Source: a virus. Taken from it: a DNA stretch of 64,000 bases. The translations under genes and the position numbers were made by a program. Below the pieces are notes generated by a model, which saw nothing but the letters and a program-made list of their open reading frames with translations, was not told the DNA's origin and made no database searches. Below, in pieces: positions 1 through 8,038 of this stretch (its first letter is position 1; each line of letters opens with the position of its first letter). The stretch covers positions 18,277 to 82,276 of IMG/VR virus record IMGVR_UViG_3300022562_001344; one strand, 5' to 3'.

Positions 1-1
1 G

Positions 2-1174
2 AACCTCCACTACGTCCTTCTCTCCCCGACTGGTATTGCGGCGAAGCGCCTGTCCCAGGTCACGAGGAAGTCGGCCTCTACCATTCACCGGGCCCTCGGC
101 TACACCCGGGACGGGGCCTGGGAGTTCGACAAGCACAACAAGTACTCGGTCGACGCCGTGATCGTGGATGAGATGAGCATGGTCGACGCCTCGACCTTCT
201 ACCATCTTGTCACGGCGCTTTCCGACGGGTGCGTTCTCGTCCTTGTCGGGGATGCCGCGCAGCTTCCGTCCGTTGGTGCCGGGTATGTCCTGAACAACCT
301 GATGCAGTGCCCGGATGTTCCGCATGTCTCCCTTACCCGCATCTACAGGCAGGAGAGGCAGTCCGACATCATCAGGACGGCTCACTCCATTCTCGCCGGC
401 GAGGAGATCGATACCTCCTATAGACAGAGCTCCGAGTTCGTCTTCCTCGAGTTCCACAAGGACGACGTGGTCGAGGAGGTCAGGAGGCTCACCGCCTTGA
501 TGAAGGACAAGGGCTCGAACTTCCAGGTCATTGCCCCTATGTACGAGGGGGACCTCGGTGTCAACAACCTCAACCGGAAGCTTCGCGAGGTCCTGAACCC
601 GTTCTTCATTTCTGGGAAGGCCACGAGGCTCAAGCATGGCGCGTGTGACTTGTACGAGGGGGACCGCGTCATGGTCGTCAAGAACGACTATGACCGAATG
701 GTCTTTAACGGCGATGTTGGAAAGGTCCAGCGCATCTCCACCAGGGACGATGAGGTCGAGGTCCGCGTCTTCGACTGGTTCGACCATGAGGCTCCGGTTC
801 CGCGTTACGTCGACAAGGTGTTTACGTTCAAGGTTGAGGAGGCCAGGAACGTCCTCCGGGTCGCCTACGCGTGCACGACCCATAAGGTCCAGGGACAGGA
901 GTTCGACTATGTCATCCTTCCCATGACCATGCAGTACGGCATTATGCTGTACCGAAACCTCGTCTATACGGCCGTGACTCGCGCTAAGAAGAAGGTCTTC
1001 ATCTTCGGTGAGTCCAGGGCGTTCAAGTTTTCCGTCCAGAACGACCGTGAGACCGTTCGGAACTCGTCGCTGGCCGACCTGGTCACGTCAGAGGTCCGCA
1101 ACGGAGATCCTCCGGTGTCCCGCGTATCGGGCGTCGAGGAGGAATCCATTGTCGAAGACGCAGCGAGTAGTTGA
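2..1174 (+). CDS. RecD/Dda-like SF1B DNA helicase (5' truncated)
   Basis: Superfamily 1B helicase cut by the window edge, so the Walker A motif is missing. Read from base 2 the frame gives 390 residues. Visible motifs are Ia (SPTGIAAKRLS, residues 8-18), II (VIVDEMSMVD, D56/E57, Mg-ATP), III (LVGDAAQLPSVG), and near the C-terminus V (THKVQGQEFDYVILP) and VI (YTAVTRAKKKVFIFG), the order typical of RecD2/Dda enzymes. Family members unwind DNA 5'->3' in phage replication and recombination. It overlaps the next gene by 26 bases, and the replication genes that follow fit this role. The family call is firm; RecD2 versus Dda is not resolved. Confidence 0.93.
   Translation, partial: NLHYVLLSPTGIAAKRLSQVTRKSASTIHRALGYTRDGAWEFDKHNKYSVDAVIVDEMSMVDASTFYHLVTALSDGCVLVLVGDAAQLPSVGAGYVLNNLMQCPDVPHVSLTRIYRQERQSDIIRTAHSILAGEEIDTSYRQSSEFVFLEFHKDDVVEEVRRLTALMKDKGSNFQVIAPMYEGDLGVNNLNRKLREVLNPFFISGKATRLKHGACDLYEGDRVMVVKNDYDRMVFNGDVGKVQRISTRDDEVEVRVFDWFDHEAPVPRYVDKVFTFKVEEARNVLRVAYACTTHKVQGQEFDYVILPMTMQYGIMLYRNLVYTAVTRAKKKVFIFGESRAFKFSVQNDRETVRNSSLADLVTSEVRNGDPPVSRVSGVEEESIVEDAASS
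1136..1143 (+). promoter_or_regulatory. ribosome binding site deciding a TTG start
   Basis: GAGGAGGA ends 5 bases before TTG 1149, inside the 3' end of the helicase gene. Confidence 0.7.
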
Positions 1175-1484
1175 CCTGGTGAAGGAGATTTCCGAGCTCG
1201 AGTCCCTGAGGGAGTCGAAGCTCGCCGAGCTCCAGGCCCTTATCGGGGACAAATCCGGACCGAGGGCGAAAGCAGCGAAGACGGCTAAGGCCGGGACGGA
1301 GTGGCCGGAACGCATCGTCCAGTACCTGGCCCGACGCCGTGGCCAAGCAGTCGGGGCAGGCGAACTCTGTAAGTCTCTGAAGTGCCCGCCGCACGTTCTG
1401 GTCTACCACATGAAGGCTCTCATCGAGGAGAAGCGAGTGAAGCGGGTGAAGCGGGGGTACTACCAGCTTCGTGGCAGGTCTTGA
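1149..1484 (+). CDS. small winged-helix-like protein
   Basis: 111 residues from a TTG start. The TTG is chosen because GAGGAGGA (1136-1143) lies 5 bases upstream and no ATG or GTG fits; a longer frame from 1008 would run deep inside the helicase gene. An N-terminal helix (about residues 5-30) and a basic linker precede a C-terminal segment (about 48-111) with the helix-turn-helix-wing pattern AGELCKSL...VLVYHMKALIEEKRVKRVKRGYY. This suggests DNA binding. Target unknown; it could regulate the replication genes or accompany the helicase. Confidence 0.75.
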   Translation: MSKTQRVVDLVKEISELESLRESKLAELQALIGDKSGPRAKAAKTAKAGTEWPERIVQYLARRRGQAVGAGELCKSLKCPPHVLVYHMKALIEEKRVKRVKRGYYQLRGRS

Positions 1485-1488
1485 GCTG

Positions 1489-1494
1489 TAATCT
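1489..1494 (+). promoter_or_regulatory. -10-like box TAATCT before SbcD-like gene
   Basis: TAATCT ends 5 bases before GTG 1500, with no Shine-Dalgarno sequence in between. It belongs to the TANNNT set described in the findings. No convincing -35 is visible. Confidence 0.55.
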
Positions 1495-1499
1495 CGGTC

Positions 1500-2495
1500 G
1501 TGTCCGAGATTCGCTTTTTGACATCTTCTGACGAGCATCTAGCAGACCTGTCCCCCGGGTTCCGAAAGGACGACTATAAGTCGGCCGTCCTGGGGAAGCT
1601 GGACTGGCAGGGGTCCCTTGCCCGGAAGTTCGAGGCTAACGCCGTGCTTCGCGGCGGGGACCTCTTTCACGTCAAGGCTGCGAACAAGACCACGATGGCC
1701 ACGATGGCCGCCGTGGCTGGGGTCCATCGTCGCTATCCGTGTCCGACCTATTCGGTCGCGGGTAATCATGACATGACCCATAACGACCCAGACACTGTCC
1801 CGAGGCAACCGCTGGGGGTCCTCTTCGAGGCGGGCGTCATCAGGCCTCTGTCCGATGAGCGCTTCACGTCCGGGTCCATGAGCGTCCGCGTTGTCGGGGT
1901 CGAGTATGTTACCGACCTGGACGACGAGGGCCTCAGGGATATGGTCCGGAAGAAGGACGGGGACACATACACGATTGCCGTCGTCCATGCCCTGGCCGCG
2001 TACGCCCCGGAGGAGCGCATCCAGTCATTTTTCGGCGAGCGCATCTTCGACTACCGGGACCTCGTCTTCGAGGGATGCCCGGACGCCTACGTCTTTGCTC
2101 ACTACCACAAGGACCAGGGAATCCGGGAACACCTCGGGGTCCAATTCGTGAACCTCGGTGCTGTTTCCCGCGGCGCCCTGACCTTCGAGAACATGGAGAG
2201 GAGGCCGAAGGTGTCCTCGATCCTGTGTTCCTCTAGCGGAATCTCCATCGAGGAGCACGAAATCCCCTGCGAGGACGCGTCCGCCGTCTTCGACCTCGAG
2301 AAGAAGCAGCAGCTCGAGAAGGAGAGGAGGATGATGGACGACTTCATCAAGCACCTCAGGGAGAACTCGGGTGTCGGTGACGGCGAGATCAAGGACCGCG
2401 TGGCCGCCTTTGAGGCTGGGGACTACCCGGATGACCTGAAGAGGGTTGTCTTGTCCACTATCGAGGCCGCTGAGGCCGGCGTCTTGGAGGAGTGA
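1500..2495 (+). CDS. SbcD/Mre11-like metallophosphoesterase
   Basis: 331 residues, GTG start. This is a calcineurin-like phosphoesterase of the SbcD/Mre11/T4 gp47 type. Metal-binding motifs occur in order: SSDEH (D11, H13), GGDLFH (D54), AGNHD (N89, H90), VVHALAAY (His about 163) and AHYHKD (His about 200). A charged helical C-terminal tail (about 265-331) is where SbcD/Mre11 usually contacts its SbcC/Rad50 partner. Known family role: nuclease half of a double-strand-end processing complex in recombination-dependent replication. A matching SbcC-like half lies at 4787-5443. It overlaps the next gene by one base. Confidence 0.88.
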   Translation: MSEIRFLTSSDEHLADLSPGFRKDDYKSAVLGKLDWQGSLARKFEANAVLRGGDLFHVKAANKTTMATMAAVAGVHRRYPCPTYSVAGNHDMTHNDPDTVPRQPLGVLFEAGVIRPLSDERFTSGSMSVRVVGVEYVTDLDDEGLRDMVRKKDGDTYTIAVVHALAAYAPEERIQSFFGERIFDYRDLVFEGCPDAYVFAHYHKDQGIREHLGVQFVNLGAVSRGALTFENMERRPKVSSILCSSSGISIEEHEIPCEDASAVFDLEKKQQLEKERRMMDDFIKHLRENSGVGDGEIKDRVAAFEAGDYPDDLKRVVLSTIEAAEAGVLEE

Positions 2496-3337
2496 TGGGG
2501 TACGACCAATACCTCAGCTACTCTGGTCGGAAGGCCTATGAGTGCCCGAGCCAGTACCAGCATAGGTATATCCTGAAGACTCAGGTCCCTCGCGACCCTA
2601 GGACCTCGTTTTTCGGCTCCATGATCGGGAAGGTCTTCGAGTGGTTCTACGAAAGGTCCGTCTGGGCTGACCCGGATCCAGAGGCGGTTGCCGTTTCCCT
2701 CATTCCGGAGGCCGTCCGCTTCGTCTTGCAGGACGAGGGGTTCTCTCGTTCTCAAGATCCGACGTATGTGGCCAACGTAGAGGAGGAAGTCCGCGACCTG
2801 GTCCCGAAGGGCGTCGGAGTCATCCGGGACCACAGGCTTCTTTCTCCGAACAGTAGGGCCGAGATCGACTTGACCGTGAATTACACGAGTCAGAAACACG
2901 GGATGACGGTCCGGCTTGGAGGCCGGACGGACTTCGTCCACTATCAGTCACCGGAGGACGTCTGGATCCTGGACGGGAAGGGGTCCAGGCACCGCGAGAA
3001 GTATGTAGACTCGGAGCAGGTGATCTGGTACGCTGTCCAGCACTACTTGAAGTACCGCGTCGCCCCGTCCCGCCTCGGGTTCCTCTATTGGCGCTTCCCG
3101 AAGGACCCCGTTCAATGGATCGAGTACGACGAACAGTCGATGCGGGACAGCCTGGACCGGACCTTCGACGTGGTCAAGAGGATCCGTCTTAAGATGTTCG
3201 ACCCGAAGCCCTCTTCCGCATGCCACAGGTGCGACTATCGCCCCCACTGTTCGGAGGGGACCCGATACCTGGCCGAGAGACGGGTGGAGACGGGTGGCCG
3301 CATCGAGTCGTCTGTCTTCGACCTGGAGCAGGTCTGA
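2495..3337 (+). CDS. Cas4/RecB-type PD-(D/E)XK exonuclease with Fe-S cysteines
   Basis: 280 residues from ATG 2495, preferred over GTG 2492 because GGAGG (2486-2490) sits 4 bases before the ATG. The nuclease core shows GRTDFV, then WILDGKGS (D-x-K catalytic pair), then the QVIWYAV helix of motif QxxxY. One early cysteine (C17, in YECPSQ) and three late ones (CHRC-x5-C; C243, C246, C252) form the spacing of the AddB/Cas4 4Fe-4S cluster. No CRISPR locus is nearby, so a role in DNA end processing with the SbcCD-like pair is more likely than spacer acquisition. Confidence 0.85.
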   Translation: MGYDQYLSYSGRKAYECPSQYQHRYILKTQVPRDPRTSFFGSMIGKVFEWFYERSVWADPDPEAVAVSLIPEAVRFVLQDEGFSRSQDPTYVANVEEEVRDLVPKGVGVIRDHRLLSPNSRAEIDLTVNYTSQKHGMTVRLGGRTDFVHYQSPEDVWILDGKGSRHREKYVDSEQVIWYAVQHYLKYRVAPSRLGFLYWRFPKDPVQWIEYDEQSMRDSLDRTFDVVKRIRLKMFDPKPSSACHRCDYRPHCSEGTRYLAERRVETGGRIESSVFDLEQV

Positions 3338-3341
3338 GCTG

Positions 3342-3347
3342 TACTCT
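3342..3347 (+). promoter_or_regulatory. -10-like box TACTCT
   Basis: TACTCT ends 8 bases before ATG 3356; no ribosome binding site is seen. The flanking GAGCTGTA(A/C)TCT is shared with the box at 1489. Confidence 0.45.
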
Positions 3348-3355
3348 GGTAAGCC

Positions 3356-3655
3356 ATGGCTGACAAAACCGAAAGCACCAAGGATCTCGAGGCAAGGTAC
3401 AAAGGCCTCCAGGGCCGCCTTACGACCCTGAAGGCCGACAAGGGGACGGTCGAGGCCGAGCTCGCCGCCAGGCAGAGGGCCCTGAAGAAGAGTATGGACG
3501 AGTGTCGCGCCGCCGGGTTCGACCCGGATAACCTGCAGGAAGAGATCCGTCGGGCCAAGGAAGTGGTCGGGGTGAAGCTCGACACATTCCAGGCCGATAT
3601 CGAGGCCGGGGAGAAGATCGTCCGCCCGCTCGTCGAGGCGATCCGGCGGGGCTGA
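3356..3655 (+). CDS. small coiled-coil protein
   Basis: 99 residues, Lys/Glu-rich and almost wholly helical: heptad-like stretches at about 10-55 and 62-90, no Cys, no membrane segment. I do not recognise a family. It sits between the nucleases and the clamp-like gene, in a run that also encodes an SbcC-like half protein. It might supply coiled-coil or subunit contacts to that complex, but nothing in the sequence proves it. Confidence 0.75.
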   Translation: MADKTESTKDLEARYKGLQGRLTTLKADKGTVEAELAARQRALKKSMDECRAAGFDPDNLQEEIRRAKEVVGVKLDTFQADIEAGEKIVRPLVEAIRRG

Positions 3656-3656
3656 T

Positions 3657-4790
3657 ATGCCGAAGTTCTCCTTTCAGCCGGAGGACCTGAAGCGCGCTCT
3701 CGCGCTCGCTAGGACCGTCAAGCCAGAGACGGGGGACTTCTGTTTCAAGTTCGCGTCGGATTCCCTCATCATCTTCTCCTTCGACCGGCGTCGTTACGTC
3801 TGTTCCCGCGTACCCGCCACGCCGGACAAGCCGGTCGAGCCGGACTTCCAGTCCCCGGACTACTACGTGACCCTGGATCGGACTGCCCTTTTCGACTCGG
3901 ACCTGACGTCCGTCACCGTTTCCGTGAACGAGAAGTCGATGTCCGTGAGCGCGACGGATGGGGATCAGACGAGGAACGCGAGCCTGAAGCGCAAGGCTGT
4001 CCGTTCTAAGCGCCCGCCTGTCCCGTCCGCCCCGGACTTGCCATCAGTCAGTGTGCAGACCGCCGCGTTTGAGGCGCTCCTCCATCAGGTGTCGTGCTCT
4101 GCACTCGTCAAGGAGACTAAGACCGAGGAGGAAATGCGCGTCAACCAGGTCCACTTTTACGCGGACGACGGATGCGCTTGTTCCAGCGCCCGTTACTACG
4201 GATCCGCCGTGTATCTCGATGGGCTCGGCCTGGACCTTTCCGTGGTGAGCTCCGACATTCCGGCCCTTAAGTCGTTCTGCTCAAAGTCGGTCTCCGACGT
4301 CGTGAGCGTGAGCCAGGACAAGTCCCGCCTCTACCTGTCTGACCCGGTCTCCGGGTCGTTTCTCGCTCTCAGCAGGGTTGCGACTAAGAAGCCGCCCCTG
4401 TCCGTCCTTGATCCCGACGGCTTTCAGACGGTCATCGTCGCTGACCACTCACAGCTCCTGAAGAACCTCGGATGGGCCCAGTTGGCTATTGAAGGGACTC
4501 AACGCCTTGGCTTTCGGGCCTCGAGGCCCGGCGGTTCGGAGGTCGGGGAGGTCGTGCTTTGGTCCGAGTCGGCTGAACTCTCGAGGTTCCCGGTTCGCTT
4601 CTTGAAGGGAGATGGTCTGTCCGCGGATTTCCCGGTCCGATTCTTCCACTCTCTCGTCAAGCACGTGGACGGGGACGTGTCCCTCGGTTTTTCCCATCCG
4701 GACGCTCCGACGGTCCTTGGCGTATTCCCGACTCAGCCAGACCAGTCCGTTCGTTATGTTCATTATCTGCAGAGTATGAGGGCACGTTGA
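3657..4790 (+). CDS. probable DNA sliding clamp (beta-clamp-like)
   Basis: 377 residues, the usual length of a bacterial beta clamp (about 370). Sequence similarity is weak, but three repeats of clamp-like strand/helix pattern can be followed. The third (about 260-377) resembles the clamp C-terminal domain, with FPVRFFHSLVKHVDGDVSLGF in the place of the usual N-x-x-Y-L-x-D-x-L-x-x-x-x-G-x-x-V-x-L-x-F segment. The middle domain has a plausible SSDIPALKSF helix. Context supports the call: a DnaX-like clamp loader lies at 8039. Rings of this family hold polymerase on DNA. A structure prediction would settle it. Confidence 0.6.
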   Translation: MPKFSFQPEDLKRALALARTVKPETGDFCFKFASDSLIIFSFDRRRYVCSRVPATPDKPVEPDFQSPDYYVTLDRTALFDSDLTSVTVSVNEKSMSVSATDGDQTRNASLKRKAVRSKRPPVPSAPDLPSVSVQTAAFEALLHQVSCSALVKETKTEEEMRVNQVHFYADDGCACSSARYYGSAVYLDGLGLDLSVVSSDIPALKSFCSKSVSDVVSVSQDKSRLYLSDPVSGSFLALSRVATKKPPLSVLDPDGFQTVIVADHSQLLKNLGWAQLAIEGTQRLGFRASRPGGSEVGEVVLWSESAELSRFPVRFLKGDGLSADFPVRFFHSLVKHVDGDVSLGFSHPDAPTVLGVFPTQPDQSVRYVHYLQSMRAR

Positions 4791-5443
4791 GTAACCTCCA
4801 GGATCTTAAGGGAAGGCTTCAGATTCTCAAGGAGAACATAGCCCGGGCCGAGGCCCACCGAGACTCTGTTCGTGCCCGTCGTGAGACGGCCGAGCGCGTC
4901 GCCTCTTCTCTCAGGTACGACGCCGAGCTTCAGCAGAAGAGCTCGGAGGTGATCAAGTCATGGCTGGACGACATGCTCAGGAGCAATGTTGACTCGATCG
5001 CGTCCCTGGCCACCAGCGGTCTCCGGCACGTCATTCACGACCAGGACCTGTCCTTCCGGATCAAGCAAGAGCTCAAGTACAACCGCGTCTCCATGAGTTT
5101 CGTCATCGAGGACGGAGGTGTGGAGGGTGACCCGATGTCCTCTTTCGGAGGAGGAGCCGTCCTCGTGGCGAGCCTGATTCTGAGACTTGCCGTCATGTCC
5201 CGCCTCGGCATGGGGAACCTTCTTCTCCTGGACGAGACCATGTTCGCTCTTGCGAACAAGTATGTCCCGTCCGCTGCCGACTTCATGCGGCAGCTCTCCG
5301 AGGAGACCGGGGTGAACATCTTCATGGTCACGCATAACGAGGAGTTCATGTCAAACGCCCACACTGCCTACGAGGGCTTCTCTGCCCCCTCCTCGGACGA
5401 TTCGGTCAACAAGCGAGTATTTCGTCTTCGGCGTCGCGCGTAG
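4787..5443 (+). CDS. SbcC/Rad50-like ABC ATPase, C-terminal half only
   Basis: 218 residues from a TTG start (GAGGG at 4778-4782; overlaps the clamp-gene stop). An N-terminal coiled coil (1-60) leads into an ABC ATPase C-lobe: signature-like SFGGGAVLVASLILRLAVM (about 117-135), Walker B LLLLDETMF (about 144-152) and H-loop MVTHNEEF (about 177-184). There is no Walker A anywhere, so the nucleotide-binding N-lobe of SbcC/Rad50 is absent. It may pair with another chain upstream of the window, or be a reduced phage form. It pairs naturally with the SbcD-like gene at 1500. Confidence 0.75.
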   Translation: MSNLQDLKGRLQILKENIARAEAHRDSVRARRETAERVASSLRYDAELQQKSSEVIKSWLDDMLRSNVDSIASLATSGLRHVIHDQDLSFRIKQELKYNRVSMSFVIEDGGVEGDPMSSFGGGAVLVASLILRLAVMSRLGMGNLLLLDETMFALANKYVPSAADFMRQLSEETGVNIFMVTHNEEFMSNAHTAYEGFSAPSSDDSVNKRVFRLRRRA

Positions 5444-5446
5444 GGT
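5441..5446 (+). promoter_or_regulatory. -10-like box TAGGGT containing a stop codon
   Basis: The TAG is the stop of the SbcC-like gene. The hexamer ends 8 bases before GTG 5455. Confidence 0.4.
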
Positions 5447-5454
5447 GATGACCC

Positions 5455-6093
5455 GTGAAGTCAAGGGAGGAAGTGCTCAGGAGGCTGAAGAAGCTCCGGG
5501 CCCGGTATCTTCGCCGGCATCTCCGCCTGTCTCAGGACAGGCGGCCTCGGAATTGTTCCTACAATCACGAGGTTCAGGCATCCCCCGCCAGGAGCCGCTT
5601 CTCGGACCCGGGCGACGACGTCTCCGGCCCCGGGGATGAAAGGCCGGTGCAACCAGCTCGTTCTTCATCTCTGGTCGTCCTACAGGACGATCCGTCCGTT
5701 CGTGTCTGCCTGTATGGATGTGAAGATCCGGCGACCTGGGCCGGCGACCTTTGCTACACGGACGAGAAGGCCGAGTCCTGTGGTTGGTTCAAGCCCGAGA
5801 AGGACCCGGCCGAGGCGGAGCGGGAGTTCGACGCCATGCTTGCCGACGACAAGTACGTCTACGACCACTATCCGGACGTGGCGGCTCTTCAGTGGGTTCT
5901 CGAAGACCGGGTCCACAGGCACCGCCCGGGGTTGCTCGAGAGGCTTTGGCGTCGTCTGTTTCGCCCGAAGTCCGTGTCCAAGCCGAAGCTCCTTCCTCCT
6001 GTCGCTGATCTCGGATCGGACGCCCTTGATGTCGACCAGGATGTCCTGGAGAATCCGGACTTCGACCCGAGCTTGACCGGCCTGTTCCGATGA
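5455..6093 (+). CDS. hypothetical protein with Cys pairs and LFR C-terminus
   Basis: 212 residues, GTG start, family not recognised. The basic N-terminal 30 residues (RRLKKLRARYLRRHLRL) look nucleic-acid or membrane-surface binding. A central part (about 80-150) holds C84, C88, C99 and C108 and could bind metal. The C-terminal end, NPDFDPSLTGLFR, is nearly repeated at the end of the protein at 44839-45261 (NPDYDPELADLFR). It overlaps the next gene by 4 bases (ATGA). Confidence 0.75.
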   Translation: MKSREEVLRRLKKLRARYLRRHLRLSQDRRPRNCSYNHEVQASPARSRFSDPGDDVSGPGDERPVQPARSSSLVVLQDDPSVRVCLYGCEDPATWAGDLCYTDEKAESCGWFKPEKDPAEAEREFDAMLADDKYVYDHYPDVAALQWVLEDRVHRHRPGLLERLWRRLFRPKSVSKPKLLPPVADLGSDALDVDQDVLENPDFDPSLTGLFR

Positions 6094-6716
6094 TTCTCCT
6101 GCGAATACTTGAGCACGACTTGCATAGGTCCAGGCAGGGAGACGCGGTGCCCCTGTGCGTCGGGATCCCGGCCAAGAAGGAGTTCCTTCCCGCCATCGTT
6201 TCCAACTCGAAGGGGAAGTTCGTCGCCATAGACCATCTCGGCCCCTCGAACGGGATGAAGGCGCTCATTCCGAATGTCCCGTGGGACTCGGAACGCATCT
6301 ACGGGCTCGTTTTCCCCTGGGACTCGGACCGGCTCGATGACGTTATAGGGGATATGTGTTCTGCGGCTCGAGACCTGTCTGTGGCCAACAACTGGGGGAA
6401 CGTCTTCTCCGGCAATGGCGCAGCAAAGAAGGCGTTCGACTACGTCCACGAGTCCTCCGGTCTGGATGGGCAGCCCCACGTCTGCCTGGTCCCGGAGGGG
6501 TGGAGCCAGTCCAGGATCAAGCGTTTCTTTGGGAAGTCGAACGTCGATGAGCAGCAGCGGAAGTACCGCCGTCACTGCTGGATCGTCTCGTCCAAAGCTG
6601 AGTTCCCGGTCTTCTTGTCTCGTCCTGACTTCGTCGGGATGTACACCCAGTTCATGGGCGGAAACTCGAGCATCGTCCTGCACAACGTTCGTCTCGGAAT
6701 GGGCTTCTGTCTGTGA
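6090..6716 (+). CDS. hypothetical protein
   Basis: 208 residues between replication genes, with 4-base overlaps on both sides, so probably co-transcribed with the primase. No motif I can name. It is a mixed alpha/beta globular-looking protein with no membrane segment and ends in MGGNSSIVLHNVRLGMGFCL. Replication or repair is only a guess from position. Confidence 0.75.
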   Translation: MILLRILEHDLHRSRQGDAVPLCVGIPAKKEFLPAIVSNSKGKFVAIDHLGPSNGMKALIPNVPWDSERIYGLVFPWDSDRLDDVIGDMCSAARDLSVANNWGNVFSGNGAAKKAFDYVHESSGLDGQPHVCLVPEGWSQSRIKRFFGKSNVDEQQRKYRRHCWIVSSKAEFPVFLSRPDFVGMYTQFMGGNSSIVLHNVRLGMGFCL

Positions 6717-7522
6717 CTCTGGTCGACGGGTTTGTTGAGTGGGCCCACACTGGCCTCCTGGACAGCGACGAGGCGCAGGCGTATCTGCGCGGTCGCGGGG
6801 TCTCAGAGGAGCAGTGGGTTAGGCACCGGCTCGGCTATGTCGCCGGGGACTACTCCGTTGATCCTTCCATCGACCCGGGCCACAACGAGGCTTGTGGTGA
6901 TAGGGACAAGAGGGGCCTATGGTGTGACAGCTGCCGCTACGCTCACTGGTCTGCGGTTTGGGTCAGGGCTGACGACGAGCCGGAAGACGCCCCGAAGCGC
7001 CCGATCATGGGCCGTAGGATACTCGGCGGAGTCGTTTTCCCTCTCACGAACTACGCCGGCGGGACCGTCGGGTTTCAAGTCAGGTCTATCACCGAGAAGT
7101 CTTATGACACCTTCACCGTCCGACATCGTCCGGAGGGGTATTTCTTCGGCATAGCCCAGAGCATTCAGTCCATATGGACGACTCGAGAGGCGTGGATCGT
7201 CGAGGGCGGTTTCGACCATCTCGTGATCGAGCGTCTGGTTGCCAAGAACGTGGTCAGTTTGACCACCAGTGCCCCGGGGAAGGAGCAGACAAGGTTCCTT
7301 CGCCGCTTCGTGGACACGGTGAATTCATGCCTGGACCGTGACGCCGGCGGAAGGAAGGGCTTTCAGTCCATAGTTAAGTGGAACTCCGACCACTTCGGCA
7401 TTCGGGATATCGAGTATCCTCGGGTCAAGCCGAAGGACAAGGATCTCGGTGACTTCTGGAAGTCCGTCGGGGACGAGGCCTTTGCCAGGTATTTCAGGGA
7501 GAGAGTAATCTCCAGATTTTGA
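6713..7522 (+). CDS. DnaG-type primase, catalytic core
   Basis: 269 residues, GTG start overlapping the previous stop. Residues 15-45 (EAQAYLRGRGVSEEQWVRHR) match the start of the DnaG core. GRRILGGVVFPLTNYAGGTV (100-119) is the following strand region. A TOPRIM fold follows: WIVEGGFD (E164, D168) and CLDRDAGG (D208, D210), the metal ligands for primer synthesis, plus KDKDLGD near 243. The usual N-terminal CHC2 zinc domain and C-terminal helicase-binding domain are absent. A small Cys patch (C61, C71, C74) is inserted at about 60-75. Known role: RNA primers for lagging-strand synthesis. Confidence 0.8.
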   Translation: MTLVDGFVEWAHTGLLDSDEAQAYLRGRGVSEEQWVRHRLGYVAGDYSVDPSIDPGHNEACGDRDKRGLWCDSCRYAHWSAVWVRADDEPEDAPKRPIMGRRILGGVVFPLTNYAGGTVGFQVRSITEKSYDTFTVRHRPEGYFFGIAQSIQSIWTTREAWIVEGGFDHLVIERLVAKNVVSLTTSAPGKEQTRFLRRFVDTVNSCLDRDAGGRKGFQSIVKWNSDHFGIRDIEYPRVKPKDKDLGDFWKSVGDEAFARYFRERVISRF

Positions 7523-7529
7523 GGTCGAC

Positions 7530-8030
7530 GTGAAAAACAGCAACGGAACAGACTTGATCGAGAACGACGCGGTCCGGGACGAAAGGAAGAAGTCCGAGAA
7601 GATCCCGCTTCTTTTCGACGACTTCGAACAGGCGGAGGGCATCGCCGGCCGTCTGATTCCGGAGTTCCACCCGCATCTCGCGAGCGCGGACATTCGGTAT
7701 ATCTGCCGAAATCGAGCCGCCAAGAGGAGCGGCGTCAGTGTTCCCGGGAATGTCTACAAGATTTCCGGGAAGTACCGGTTCCTCACCGGTTACGACTTCG
7801 TCTTGGAGATTGCTCTCGAAGTCTGGAACGAATTGCAGCCGAATCAGAGGACGGCTCTGGTCGACCATCTCCTGGCTCGTTGCGAGGGCGTCGAGGACGA
7901 GGAGAACGGGAGCTACAAGTGGAAAGTCGTTCCACCTGCCATCCAGGAGTTCCCCGAGGTCGCGGAACGTAATGGTCAGTGGAACGAAGGGCTCGTGGAT
8001 ATGGAGAAGGCTCTCCGCGCCAGGATGTAG
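7530..8030 (+). CDS. phage metallopeptidase-like protein with degenerate active site
   Basis: 166 residues, GTG start with GAGG 5 bases upstream. The layout (HPHLASADIRYIC near 47-59, a GYDFVLEI segment at 87-94, then QRTALVDHLLARCEG at 106-120) resembles the small putative phage metallopeptidase family, which normally carries HExxH in the last segment. Here the line reads H113-L-L-A-R, so the catalytic Glu and second His are both missing. It may have become a binding protein. Family assignment is from memory and moderate. Confidence 0.6.
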   Translation: MKNSNGTDLIENDAVRDERKKSEKIPLLFDDFEQAEGIAGRLIPEFHPHLASADIRYICRNRAAKRSGVSVPGNVYKISGKYRFLTGYDFVLEIALEVWNELQPNQRTALVDHLLARCEGVEDEENGSYKWKVVPPAIQEFPEVAERNGQWNEGLVDMEKALRARM

Positions 8031-8033
8031 TCT
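8028..8033 (+). promoter_or_regulatory. -10-like box TAGTCT containing a stop codon
   Basis: TAG is the stop of the gene ending at 8030. The box ends 5 bases before GTG 8039. Confidence 0.5.
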
Positions 8034-8038
8034 GTTCT

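Noticed and set aside
418-681. Minus-strand frames inside the helicase and other replication genes
   Set aside because: Mirror frames of GC-rich coding sequence without start signals or recognisable domains; the same applies throughout 1-33 kb.
1008-1148. Longer N-terminus for the winged-helix gene
   Set aside because: It would overlap the helicase for 140 bases in another frame with Arg/Pro-rich shadow sequence; the TTG with its strong ribosome binding site is better.
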